DNA of 44,023 nt from an uncultured Clostridium sp. (lineage in GTDB: Bacteria; Bacillota; Clostridia; TANB77; CAG-508), in assembly GCA_902492105.1 (NCBI GenBank), contig CABUKD010000014.1:1-44023 (forward strand), read 5' to 3'. Under the pieces are notes generated by a model, which worked only from the letters and a program-made list of their open reading frames with translations, was not told the origin of the DNA and did no database searches. The translations under genes and the position numbers were made by a program. Positions 18,932 through 27,032 of this stretch are shown piece by piece (the stretch's first letter is position 1; the number at the start of each line of letters is the position of its first letter).

Positions 18932-19492
18932 CTACTCCATTTCACTTTTCACTAAATCTTCGCAATCTCTCATTGCTAAAATTGTTTTTTCTAATAAGGT
19001 ATCTAAGTCCCATCCAAGCATTTCTGCACCTTGTTTAATAACATCTCTAGAACAACCAGCTGCAAATTTTTTATCTTTAAATTTCTTCTTCAAGCTAGAA
19101 AGCTCCATGTCTTTGGTACTTTGAGATGGTCTCATTTTCGCAGCTGCCCAAATTAATCCTGTTAATTCATCTGTTGCAAATAGAATTTTTTCCATTTGCT
19201 TTATTGGTTCTTCTTCTGAACATAAACCATATCCATGAGAACAAACACTATATATAAAATCATCATCTGCATTAATTTCTTTTAATATTTCTTTTGCTTT
19301 TTGACAATGCTCTTCTGGATATTGTTCAAAATCCACATCATGAAGTAATCCTACTAATCCCCAATATTCTTCATTTTCTCCTTCTTGTCTTGCAAAATAT
19401 TTCATAACGCCTTCTACTGTATAGGCATGCAATAAATGAAATGGCTCCTTGTTATATTTTTTTAATAATTGAACTGCTTCTTCTCTATTCAT
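18932..19492 (-). CDS. HD-domain hydrolase-like protein
   Basis: 186 residues. H at HLLHAYTVEG near residue 20, GLLHDVDFEQYPEEH near residues 48-62 (the HD pair), and SHGYG with later ATDELTG resemble the metal-binding histidine/aspartate order of small HD phosphohydrolases. The substrate is unknown. The ATG overlaps the end of the upstream 139-residue gene by 8 bases, and the stop is 3 bases before the rsmF-like start, so the three form a tight operon. Confidence 0.75.
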   Translation of the reverse strand: MNREEAVQLLKKYNKEPFHLLHAYTVEGVMKYFARQEGENEEYWGLVGLLHDVDFEQYPEEHCQKAKEILKEINADDDFIYSVCSHGYGLCSEEEPIKQMEKILFATDELTGLIWAAAKMRPSQSTKDMELSSLKKKFKDKKFAAGCSRDVIKQGAEMLGWDLDTLLEKTILAMRDCEDLVKSEME

Positions 19493-19903
19493 CTTCTTTT
19501 CCTCCTATTAATTTTTTTAATCTTCCCAATGATTTTGACATAGATATTACATCCTTCTCTAACTTTATCAACTCATTATCAATTACTACATAGTTTGTAA
19601 TATTAATATTTTTTAAATCCATCATTTTTTCAAGTTCATGTCTTATATAGTGAGCCTGAACACAATGTGGTGATTTATCTACAGTAGCAAATATAATATT
19701 TTTAATTTTACCTGTCCTTAACATTCCACCTATTTTAGTAATAGCCATATTAATATGTGTTTCTTCTAAACATAATTCATATATATTTTCTGATATTTTT
19801 TTATTTTTTCATAGCCTTTGGGTTGCATATTCTTTAGACAGCTTCCTACAATAACTATTGTTTCTTGTACATCATATATATTACTTCTTAACAAATCTTT
19901 CAT
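19485..19903 (-). CDS. Small conserved protein of unknown function, broken at an A7 run
   Basis: The gene starts at the ATG at 19903 (GAGG upstream) and reads MKDLLRSNIYDVQE through NMQPKGYEKIKK, then meets A7 (19802-19796). The original frame stops at a TAG about 24 bases on. In the frame one base back the message continues ISENIYELCLEETHIN and then MAITKIGGMLRTGKIKN, ATVDKSPHCVQAHY and a coiled C-terminus, giving 139 residues. The blocks fit together as one protein, with GGMLRTGKI and SPHCVQ as the most distinctive motifs. I recognise no named family. The break is a missing A or a -1 slip on A AAA AAA. It ends in TAG overlapping the HD gene start. Confidence 0.55.
19796..19802 (-). other. 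A7 run with A_AAA_AAA phase
   Basis: Zero-frame codons are ATA AAA AAA TAT. The run is a canonical -1 slippery heptamer, but also a simple homopolymer where one A may be missing. Confidence 0.55.
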
Positions 19904-19946
19904 ATATTTCCCTCATTTCCTAAACTTATCTTTCAATCATAAACCT

Positions 19947-20798
19947 TTATATATTATTCCTCACTAAATTTGTTATTTCTTCCAACACTTTTATTGTATC
20001 TTCATAACTAATATCATCTGCATAACTATATTTAGATTGGTAGTTATTCCAATGTTCTTTCAAAGCATCACTATCTTTTATAACTTCCATTATTTCATCT
20101 ATATTATTCAATTTATTAATAGATTCTCTATACTCAAATTTCTTTATAATAGCTTGTTTTAACAATTTCTTATCAAAATTCTTCTGTTGTGTTGTCCATA
20201 AAATATAAATGTCATAAAAATCCCTTGCTCTTGTAGTATCAACATTTCTAGATATAATTGTTTCAAATTTATCAGCTATTACAGTTTCCATATTATAAGC
20301 AAGTATCTCTATAGAACGGTCTTCAAACATTAAATCAAATTTATATTTTATTTCTTTAGGAGTAATAACATCTCCTGTTGTTATATCTAATTTCATAGGT
20401 ACAACTAACTTATCAAACTTGGCATCTAATGATATTCTGTATCCTCCATATTCATCTTCTTGCCTTATTTCTTTTATTCCTCTAAATTCAAAAGTTACAC
20501 CATCATCTAAATCTATCTTAAGTATATCATCTAAAATATTTTCAAGATTATCTTTTTCTAAATCAAAACCTTTTATTGTTGCATCCATATCTAGTGTATT
20601 TCTCATATCTATTCCAACTATAGCTGTTATTAACATACCACCCTTTAATACAAATTTGTATTTATATTTTGATATAGAAATTCTTTCTAATAGTCTCTCT
20701 AGCATATAGTTTTGTAAAATGATATTTTCATTTACATCAACTTTTGCTGACATATTTTTTATCCATGCTTTTAGTTGTGCTCTATTTTTAACTATCAT
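19947..20798 (-). CDS. abiEii: AbiEii-type nucleotidyltransferase toxin
   Basis: Type IV toxin-antitoxin toxin of the AbiEii/DUF1814 nucleotidyltransferase family; related proteins modify tRNA or bind GTP and stop growth, giving phage abortive infection. 283 residues. VLKGGMLI near residue 50 and RNTLDMDATIKG near 66 are the family's KGG and DxD nucleotidyltransferase motifs. A later ADKFETIISR with RARDFYDIYIL is also typical. The ATG overlaps the AbiEi stop as ATGA. No target can be inferred. It has no CGG and no frameshift. Confidence 0.88.
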   Translation of the reverse strand: MIVKNRAQLKAWIKNMSAKVDVNENIILQNYMLERLLERISISKYKYKFVLKGGMLITAIVGIDMRNTLDMDATIKGFDLEKDNLENILDDILKIDLDDGVTFEFRGIKEIRQEDEYGGYRISLDAKFDKLVVPMKLDITTGDVITPKEIKYKFDLMFEDRSIEILAYNMETVIADKFETIISRNVDTTRARDFYDIYILWTTQQKNFDKKLLKQAIIKKFEYRESINKLNNIDEIMEVIKDSDALKEHWNNYQSKYSYADDISYEDTIKVLEEITNLVRNNI

Positions 20799-21388
20799 AG
20801 CAAAACCTCCAGATATTTTCTTAGTTCATCTTCAATATTAAATATTTTTGCATATTTATGCAATTTAATAGAATTTCTATCTTTTCTATCAGCATATCTT
20901 TTCATCGCATCTGTAAATAAAGCTATTTCAATTTTCTTTTTATTTCTTATAATGTCACATATTGTTCTTTCTAAATCATAGACTTTTACTTTATTTCCAT
21001 AAGGTGTTTTCATTTCTACAATTCCTATTTCATATAATTCTTCTTTTAAATAAAAAAATTGATAGTTTTTATTTTTTAACAATTTTGTATTATAGTAACT
21101 TGGTATTGTTAATTGATATCTCATAGGTGTTCTATCGCATAAGTCATGAAAGTACAAAGCTGTTTCATGAGAGAATATTCCTTTTTTACAAATTGCTTGT
21201 GTAATAAAGTATTTATCTTCAAATGTATCTGCACCTATATATGTTCCTCTTGCTACTCTTTCTATTAGTTCTCGCTCTATCATTCTCGTTAAAACCTTAT
21301 TGTTAATTCCTAATTGCTCCACTTGATATGTTTCAATTACTCCATTATTCTTTTTTAATAATTTTTCTACCTTTTGTATATCATCCAT
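20795..21388 (-). CDS. abiEi: AbiEi-type antitoxin and autorepressor
   Basis: 197 residues. The N-terminal 60 residues form a winged-helix DNA-binding domain (QVEQLGINNKVLTRMIERELIERVARGTY region), followed by the AbiEi antitoxin domain with FSHETALYFHDLCDRTP and YDLERTICDIIR. The start is the ATG at 21388, with GGAGG seven bases upstream; a longer open frame extends into the operator and is not translated. AbiEi proteins bind inverted repeats at their promoters, which fits the palindrome at 21402-21451. Confidence 0.9.
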   Translation of the reverse strand: MDDIQKVEKLLKKNNGVIETYQVEQLGINNKVLTRMIERELIERVARGTYIGADTFEDKYFITQAICKKGIFSHETALYFHDLCDRTPMRYQLTIPSYYNTKLLKNKNYQFFYLKEELYEIGIVEMKTPYGNKVKVYDLERTICDIIRNKKKIEIALFTDAMKRYADRKDRNSIKLHKYAKIFNIEDELRKYLEVLL

Positions 21389-21401
21389 CTCTATTCCTCC
21401 T

Positions 21402-21451
21402 TTGCCGTTTTTATTCGTAAATATTGTATCATTTACGAATAAAAACGGCAA
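21402..21451 (-). promoter_or_regulatory. Promoter inside a perfect 21-bp inverted repeat (AbiEi operator)
   Basis: Arms 21402-21422 and 21431-21451 are perfect 21-bp complements with an 8-base centre. On the minus strand TTGCCG (21451-21446) and TACAAT (21428-21423) are exactly 17 bases apart, so the -35 opens one arm and the -10 occupies the centre. AbiEi binding would block the promoter (inference from the family). Confidence 0.85.
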
Positions 21452-21472
21452 GCATTTCTTATAAATTATTTT

Positions 21473-21502
21473 AAAAAAAGTACTTATCAAAGTACTTTTT
21501 TT
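21473..21502 (-). terminator. Terminator of rlmD, overlapping its stop codon
   Basis: A 13-bp perfect stem (21473-21485 with 21490-21502), loop ATCA, with T7 on the minus strand. The rlmD TGA (21487-21489) is in the loop. Confidence 0.85.
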
Positions 21503-22885
21503 AACACCGCCACACACTCCACATGGCTAGTAAACGGAAACATGTCCACTGGTTGAACCTTTTTTATTTCATAAGTTTCCTCTAACAATTTCAAATCTCT
21601 TACCATTGTTGCGGGATTACAACTAATATATATTAACTTTTTTGGTTTTACTTTTAATATATTTTGAACTGTTTTAACATCTAATCCTCTTCTAGGAGGA
21701 TCTACAAAAATAACATCTGGTATACCACTTTTTTCTAATACCTGTTCTAATGTTGTTTCCACATCACCACATAAAAATTCAATATTATCCACATTATTTA
21801 ATTTTGCATTTTCTTTTGCATCTTCAATTGCTTGCTCTACAATTTCTATTCCATACACTTTTTTTACTTTTTGAGAAGCAAAAATTGCTATAGTACCAAT
21901 TCCGCAATATAAATCTAATAAAGTTTCTTGTCCTTGTAAGTCTGCATATTCTATAGCTTTACGGTATAATACCTCTGTTTGAACAGGATTTGTTTGGTAA
22001 AAGGATAATGGTGATATTTTAAAGGTATATTCTCCTAATTTATCGTAAATATAGCCATTACCATATATTACTATATTTTCATTACCTAAAATCACATTAG
22101 TATTTTTAGTATTTTTATTCATAATAATGGTTGTTAATTGATACTCATTTAAACCAGATAATGTTGCATTTTTAGCAAATTCTTGCAATAATTTTTCTAC
22201 TATTTTCTGCTCTTGTGGCAACTTTTCTCCATTGATTACTAAAATGCACATAACCTGTTTGGTAGAAAAACCTATTTTTACTACAATATGACGTAAAAGA
22301 CCTTTTCCCGTTTTTTCATTATAGATTGAAATTTTTTCGTCTTTTGCCAATTTTAAAACTATTTTTGCAAGTATTTCTGAAATTGGATGTTGAATTTTGC
22401 ACCCTTCCATTGGAATAATATCATGGGTTCTCTGTGCAAAAATACCTACGATAGGTTCATTATTTTTAGTAAGGCCAAAAGGATATTGTGCTTTGTTTCT
22501 ATAATGGTATGGTTTATCCATTCCGAATGGTATTTTCTACTTTTATCTTATTTTCTAATGTTTTATTGATTAAATTCTGAACTGCATTTTGTTTCATTTT
22601 TAAGGTGGTTTCATATTGAATATGCCTCAAATTACATCCACCACATCTTTTATAGGTGGCACAATCTGTTTCTTGTCTTTCTAAAGAAGGTACTAAAATT
22701 TCTTCTATTTTTCCAAATGCATGAGAAGTAGTTACTTTTAAAATTAAAATTTTACACTTTTCTCCTTTAATGGCATTTGGAATAAAAATAGTATAACCTT
22801 GTATTTTAGCAATTCCTTCTCCTTCAAATCCATTATCCATAATTTCTACAATATATTCTTCATTCTTTTTTACTGGTATTTCCAT
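21487..22885 (-). CDS. rlmD: RlmD/RumA-type RNA (uracil-5)-methyltransferase, read through a +1 shift at CGG
   Basis: Methylates a uracil in 23S rRNA or tRNA. Joined frames give 465 residues: TRAM-like N-terminus (NEEYIVEIMDNGFEGEGIAKI), a four-cysteine [4Fe-4S] region (CATYKRCGGCNLRH), YRNKAQYPFG, DLYCGIGTI, FVDPPRRG and ISCNPATMVRDL with the catalytic cysteine. The start is the ATG at 22885, with AAAGGAG upstream. The break lies at ATT CGG AAT; skipping C gives ATT GGA ATG GAT AAA and restores IGMDKPYHYRNK. 1399 minus 1 is divisible by 3. Separate translation of the 3' part would lose the iron-sulfur domain. Confidence 0.88.
22523..22525 (-). other. In-frame CGG, +1 recoding site 4 (rlmD)
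   Basis: ATT CGG AAT GGA TAA in the zero frame terminates two codons later. Skipping C gives ATT GGA ATG GAT AAA and the conserved GM..P..YRNK segment. Confidence 0.75.
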
Positions 22886-23145
22886 GTTTCTCTCCTTTAA
22901 AAAATATCTTAGCATATTTTTATTAGAATGTATACTTGATTTGGTGAAATTTTGATAAAAATAGGTCAAGTTATTGTTTTTCTAACTCTTTTACTTTGTA
23001 TTTTTAAATATTGCTATTCTTAGCACAGAATGTATTTTTTTTATAAAATTTCTTTTATCTCTTATGTTATTATTTAGAACTATAGATAATTAAAAAACTC
23101 TATGTTATAATTAATTTAAATCTTTTATAAAGAGAGGTGTTAATT

Positions 23146-23628
23146 TTGAGTTCACTACTATTGGTCATTGATTTACAAAAATCCTTTATTAATAAACACA
23201 CAGAAAAGTTACCAGAGAGAATAGAGCAACTTATAAATTCTAATCAATATGATAATATTGTTTTTACAAGATTTATTAATTTTGAAGATAGTATATTTGT
23301 AAAAAAGTTAAATTGGAGTGGATGTCTTCAAGAAGAAGATAGAAAGATTGTAATTGATACTAAGAACAATCCTATATTTGATAAATCCATTTATTCATCT
23401 GTAAATAAAGAGCTAATAGATTATATAGAGAAAAACAAAATAACTGAAATTTATTTATGTGGAATAGATACAGAGTGCTGCGTGTTAAAAACGGCATTTG
23501 ATTTATTTGAATTAGGTTATAATGTTTATGTATTAAAAGATTACTGTGCTTGCACACATGGTGTAGAAAGGCATAATAATGCATTAGACATTTTAAGGAG
23601 AAATATAGGTAAAGAGTATATTGTATGA
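23146..23628 (+). CDS. Isochorismatase/nicotinamidase-family cysteine hydrolase
   Basis: About 160 residues. The fold's catalytic aspartate is in LLVIDLQKSF near residue 8, and the nucleophilic cysteine in CGIDTECCV near residue 110. A lysine in the SIYSSVNKEL region could complete the triad. Substrate is unknown; nicotinamidase is possible. TTG at 23146 is the preferred start because AGAGAGG is 8 bases upstream. Isolated plus-strand gene with its own terminator, between rlmD and the mobile element. TATAAT at 23106-23111 may be the -10, but no good -35 is visible. Confidence 0.82.
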   Translation: MSSLLLVIDLQKSFINKHTEKLPERIEQLINSNQYDNIVFTRFINFEDSIFVKKLNWSGCLQEEDRKIVIDTKNNPIFDKSIYSSVNKELIDYIEKNKITEIYLCGIDTECCVLKTAFDLFELGYNVYVLKDYCACTHGVERHNNALDILRRNIGKEYIV

Positions 23629-23703
23629 AAATCTAGCATAAAAAGTAATTCATATATATTACCAAATGTTTACTTGAATGATTATATAGAAAAAAACAAC
23701 AAT

Positions 23704-23740
23704 AAAAGGTAGAAATAGCTATAATGTTTTTCTACCTTTT
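23704..23740 (+). terminator. Terminator of the isochorismatase-family gene
   Basis: A perfect 12-bp stem (23704-23715 with 23729-23740) with a 13-base loop, ending in TTTT, 75 bases after the stop codon. Confidence 0.75.
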
Positions 23741-23745
23741 CATTA

Positions 23746-23760
23746 TTGGTGCGGGCGAAG
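23746..23760. other. tRNA 3'-end-like fragment, possible attachment-site remnant
   Basis: TTGGTGCGG at 23746-23754 repeats the 3' end (with CCA) of the tRNA-Leu at 26788-26796, and the next bases GCGAAG also look like a minus-strand tRNA 3' end. It lies at the left edge of the mobile segment. The repeat is only 9 bases, so chance is possible. Confidence 0.3.
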
Positions 23761-23876
23761 TAGTTATCTACAACTTTTTAGGCTCTCATAACGATTGATA
23801 CAAATATCAATCAATTTATTAAAGTATATCATAATTTTTATGAATTGCAATACCTATATAAATAAAAATAGGAAAA

Positions 23877-23896
23877 CCGTCGATACATACCGACGG
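23877..23896 (-). terminator. Terminator of the small membrane-protein pair
   Basis: A GC-rich 6-bp stem (23877-23882 with 23891-23896) with an 8-base loop, followed by TTTT on the minus strand, 18 bases after the stop of the 129-residue gene. Confidence 0.65.
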
Positions 23897-23914
23897 AAAT
23901 CCCTTTTGATTGCT

Positions 23915-24304
23915 CTAAAAATGGATCAAGCTCAGCCAGTTTACGAACTGCTGAATTGCTTCATTTACAGCACTACTATACTCAGTCCAAAACTCGCTGA
24001 AGTTTCCAGTAAAGAATGCGTAAATACCTCCTAATCCAGCTTTAAGTGCGAGCTCACCCAACTGAAGCCATCCATCAAACCAGCCATAAATGATAGGAAA
24101 TCTAGTGGCGAATTCAGGATAAAAATAATTCGAAATGACATTAATGATAACTCCCATAAGGATTAATCTGCCAATATTGCGAGTAATTCTATCCATTCCT
24201 CTGCCAATTCTTCTTGTTCCTTCACTTACATTCTGTTCGATGATTGTATGGTTAGTGTTCCACCATGTTCTGATTCTGTTAATCTGTGTCATAAGCCAAT
24301 TCAT
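23915..24304 (-). CDS. Small hydrophobic protein of the mobile element, unknown function
   Basis: 129 residues with an amphipathic arginine-rich N-terminus (NVSEGTRRIGRGMDRITRNIGR), a membrane segment around residues 45-60 and a tryptophan- and phenylalanine-rich C-terminus. AGGAGG seven bases before the ATG is a strong ribosome binding site. It follows the 124-residue gene by 15 bases and is terminated at 23877, so the two form an operon. GC content is visibly higher than in the flanking genes, with CCA, GCG and CTC codons rare elsewhere, which suggests transfer. I do not recognise a family. Confidence 0.6.
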   Translation of the reverse strand: MNWLMTQINRIRTWWNTNHTIIEQNVSEGTRRIGRGMDRITRNIGRLILMGVIINVISNYFYPEFATRFPIIYGWFDGWLQLGELALKAGLGGIYAFFTGNFSEFWTEYSSAVNEAIQQFVNWLSLIHF

Positions 24305-24319
24305 AATACATCCTCCTGT

Positions 24320-24694
24320 TTAAATAATAATTGCTACGAAAACTATGACAACAACTACTGCAAGAATATTGCTAAGAACTGCATTTAGTCCCATTTGGTT
24401 AAAGGTTCTTCTACTTCCATTGAATACACGAGGCATCATTCTGAAAGTGTTGCGAATTACCCAACCAAGTGCCTGAAGCAATATCCGACAAAGATATCCA
24501 ACTCCTCTGAAAATCCCACCAACAACGGTAGAGCCAAAATTATTAGAAATCTTCATTCCAACTACTCCAAAGAGCATCACAATACCTGCTAAGGTGATAA
24601 CAATCACCATAATTGGCTCAAGGAGAGCCTGTGCATACGCACTAATTTGTGGCACAGCCACATTGACAATAAAAAAGTATAATGCAATCAACAT
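24320..24694 (-). CDS. Small three-helix membrane protein of the mobile element, unknown function
   Basis: 124 residues: a hydrophobic N-terminus (residues 1-22), a second helix around 28-50, an arginine-rich middle (FRMMPRVFNGSRR) and a C-terminal helix (LAVVVVIVFVAIII). The start is the ATG at 24694, with GGAGG nine bases upstream; the open frame extends further but without such a site. It contains the only in-frame CGG used as an ordinary codon that I found (24485-24487, in GYLCRILLQ). Skipping the C there would end the protein early. Composition marks it as foreign. Function unknown. Confidence 0.6.
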   Translation of the reverse strand: MLIALYFFIVNVAVPQISAYAQALLEPIMVIVITLAGIVMLFGVVGMKISNNFGSTVVGGIFRGVGYLCRILLQALGWVIRNTFRMMPRVFNGSRRTFNQMGLNAVLSNILAVVVVIVFVAIII

Positions 24695-24847
24695 AGTTTT
24701 TTCCTCCAAAATAATTTTTTTATCTATATTGCACACCCTAAGGTGAAAAAACGGGGATTAATATATATTAAATAGGCATATACCTATACATTTTTATTAT
24801 ACTACTTTATGTTAATTTTGTCAAAATTGGTACAAACATATCTTCTG

Positions 24848-25123
24848 TTAAATATTATTGAATAAGTATATTCCAATCTTATTTTGTTCTTCTTTACTTA
24901 ATTCGGTAATTCTCGCAACAATCATTAAAATATATTTAGGAATATTTAAATTTTGTATATATTCTTCATCAATTTCTTTTAATCTTGTATCAAATTTTTT
25001 AAACATTTCTTTTTTATCATAATTCAAATTAGAATAATTAGTTTCGCTTAATCTAACTGCCAATTTTAATCTGTCTTTTTCATTCATACTTTTTATATAA
25101 TCCATTATTTCATTAACATTCAT
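24848..25123 (-). CDS. Small hypothetical protein downstream of the relaxase
   Basis: 91 residues, mostly helical and charged (MNEKDRLKLAVRLSE, ELSKEEQNKIG), no membrane segment or recognised domain. GAGG lies about ten bases upstream. It starts 21 bases after the relaxase gene, so it is probably cotranscribed and belongs to the element. Confidence 0.5.
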   Translation of the reverse strand: MNVNEIMDYIKSMNEKDRLKLAVRLSETNYSNLNYDKKEMFKKFDTRLKEIDEEYIQNLNIPKYILMIVARITELSKEEQNKIGIYLFNNI

Positions 25124-25144
25124 TATTATTATTCCTCTTAAATT

Positions 25145-26543
25145 TTATTTTCTAATTTTCCATCTATCTGAATCTTTTTTCTTTTGTTCTTTTTCTTGTA
25201 TTTCTTCTTTTGGTTTAACTTTCCTTAAAACATTAGTTGCTATTTCAAAATCATCATCAGAAAATACACCTGCTTTGTGTAAATCCTCCGAAACATACTT
25301 ATATTGTTCATCTTTATCAAAAGCAATTTTATTATGAAATCTAGTCATTAATTTATGCCAAAAGTTTTTGAATTTTTGTAATTCTCCTTTAATCTTTTCT
25401 TTTTCAGTTTGTAATTTATTAATAATTTTGTCTTTAGCAGATATTTCATTTTTTAGATATTTAATTTCATCATCTTTTTTATCTAGTTGATATTTTAATG
25501 AATTATTTTCTTTTTCTATTTTAGAATAACTGCTTTCAAATTCTCTAATTACGATATTTAAATCATTTACAGAGGGCATTGTTTTAGTATTTTCTTGTAC
25601 TTCTTCAATATAATCTTTAATTTTATTGATAGCATCCTTTGAAATAACACTACTATTTTTATTCATAAATGCAGGCTTTAAAGTCTCGAGCATATTTTTG
25701 ATATTATTTGAAGATCTATACACTTTATCGTTTTGTTCATTGGCTTTTTTCAATTTTAGATTATGTTTTTCATAGTTTTGCTTCATAATCTTGTAATCTT
25801 CCATATCTCTAACATTTATATCTTTATTTCTGCTTTTTTGTTTTTCTTTTAATCTCATTTCATCATTATAAATTTTGTTATATGATTTTATACAAGCAAA
25901 TCTCATTTTGTCTTGTATTTCAGCAAGTGTATCTTTTGTAAAGATTTTTGTTTTACCAACTTGCTTTTTCATGCCACAATTACAATTTTCAATAACAGGG
26001 ACTCCAACTATATACATATGTGGAAGAGCATTCATCAAAATGAATTGTTGCATTTGCTATTTTAAATGATGGTACAATTTTAACTAAATCCTTTATTTGT
26101 TCATTATATACATCAATCATTTTTAATCTATATTCTTGGTCTTTATCATTCCAAAAGTCCATATCTCCAAGTTCTATTATGATTTCACAAGCTATATCAT
26201 TTTGTGAATCACATACTTTTTTGAAATAATCTTCAATTTTTCTATCTTCACGAGTTTGTTTGTTATTATATTCGAGTTTTGCTTTTTCAAATTCATCTAA
26301 ATATACTTGCTTAACATCATTTACAATATCATTTGTTCCATAAATCGTTCTAATTAATTCTCTTTGATTATCATAATCTCTTAAATTATGCTTATTAACT
26401 CTTGATAAATCGTTAGCATTTTGAATTGCATTATTAGAAAGAGAAGTAGTACCTGATACATTTCCTTTGGAAACTTTCTTTGCCAATTTGCTTTTGTTTT
26501 TATCACTACCTAAGTGAAAAGAATATGCTAATTCTTGTTCCAA
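25145..26543 (-). pseudogene. mobV: MobV/Pre-type plasmid relaxase, frameshifted
   Basis: Nicking enzyme for conjugative mobilization. The reading frame begins at TTG 26543 (MEQELAYSFHLG) with AGGAGG upstream. It has RVNKHNLRDYDNQRE and IIELGDMDFW, then the family's metal-binding HFDE..PHM motif. The frame breaks exactly there: the zero frame reads GAT GAA TGC TCT TCC, while dropping one base near 26028-26031 gives DEALPHMYIVGVPVIEN and continues to a long coiled C-terminus ending at 25145. The extra base is not next to CGG. The catalytic motif is split, so the relaxase is inactive unless the base is an error. About 465 residues if joined. Confidence 0.8.
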
Positions 26544-26579
26544 TGAAACCTCCTCCTTGAACTTTCTTCGAAGCACAGG

Positions 26580-26650
26580 ACTTTGACTCTGTCATAAGTC
26601 CTAACCCCCTATGAGTTATGACGTACCATCATAACTCGGGGGCTCTGCAA
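26580..26650. other. Candidate oriT: GC-rich inverted repeat upstream of mobV
   Basis: A long hairpin pairs GAGTTATGA with TCATAACTC (26611-26638 region) around CGTACCA, extended outward by CCCC with GGGG. It lies about 70 bases upstream of the mobV start, where MobV elements keep their nick-site repeats. No nick site can be fixed from sequence alone. Confidence 0.5.
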
Positions 26651-26788
26651 GGCAATAAATTTTATCACACCATCCTTTCATTTGGATGATTTTTATATTG
26701 TTTATAGACAACAAAAAAATCAACCAGATTTTATTTTCTGATTGATTTTGTATCAACTCTGTTCTATTAGTTCGAACAGATACGTCGT

Positions 26789-26872
26789 TGGTGCGGATGA
26801 GAGGACTCGAACCTCCACGCCGTTGGCACTGGTTCCTAAGACCAGCGCGTCTGCCAGTTCCGCCACATCCGC
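26789..26872 (-). tRNA. tRNA-Leu(UAG)
   Basis: The acceptor arms (26866-26872 with 26793-26799) pair completely, with discriminator A and an encoded CCA (26791-26789). The anticodon stem CTGGT/ACCAG encloses CTTAGGA, giving anticodon UAG, which reads CUN leucine codons. The variable arm and GGTTCGAGTCC T-loop are typical of class II tRNA-Leu. Its 3' end faces the mobile element, a common integration target. Confidence 0.95.
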
Positions 26873-27032
26873 ATTTTTCTGTTAACATAGATTATTGTAG
26901 CACATTTACACTTTCCATGTCAACAGATTTTTGTTATTTTTTAGTATTTTTTAATTTATCAACTATTTGCCATGTCAACCAAATTAGTTTATTTGAATTA
27001 ATCTGGCAAGTTTATCTTCTTTAATTTACTTC

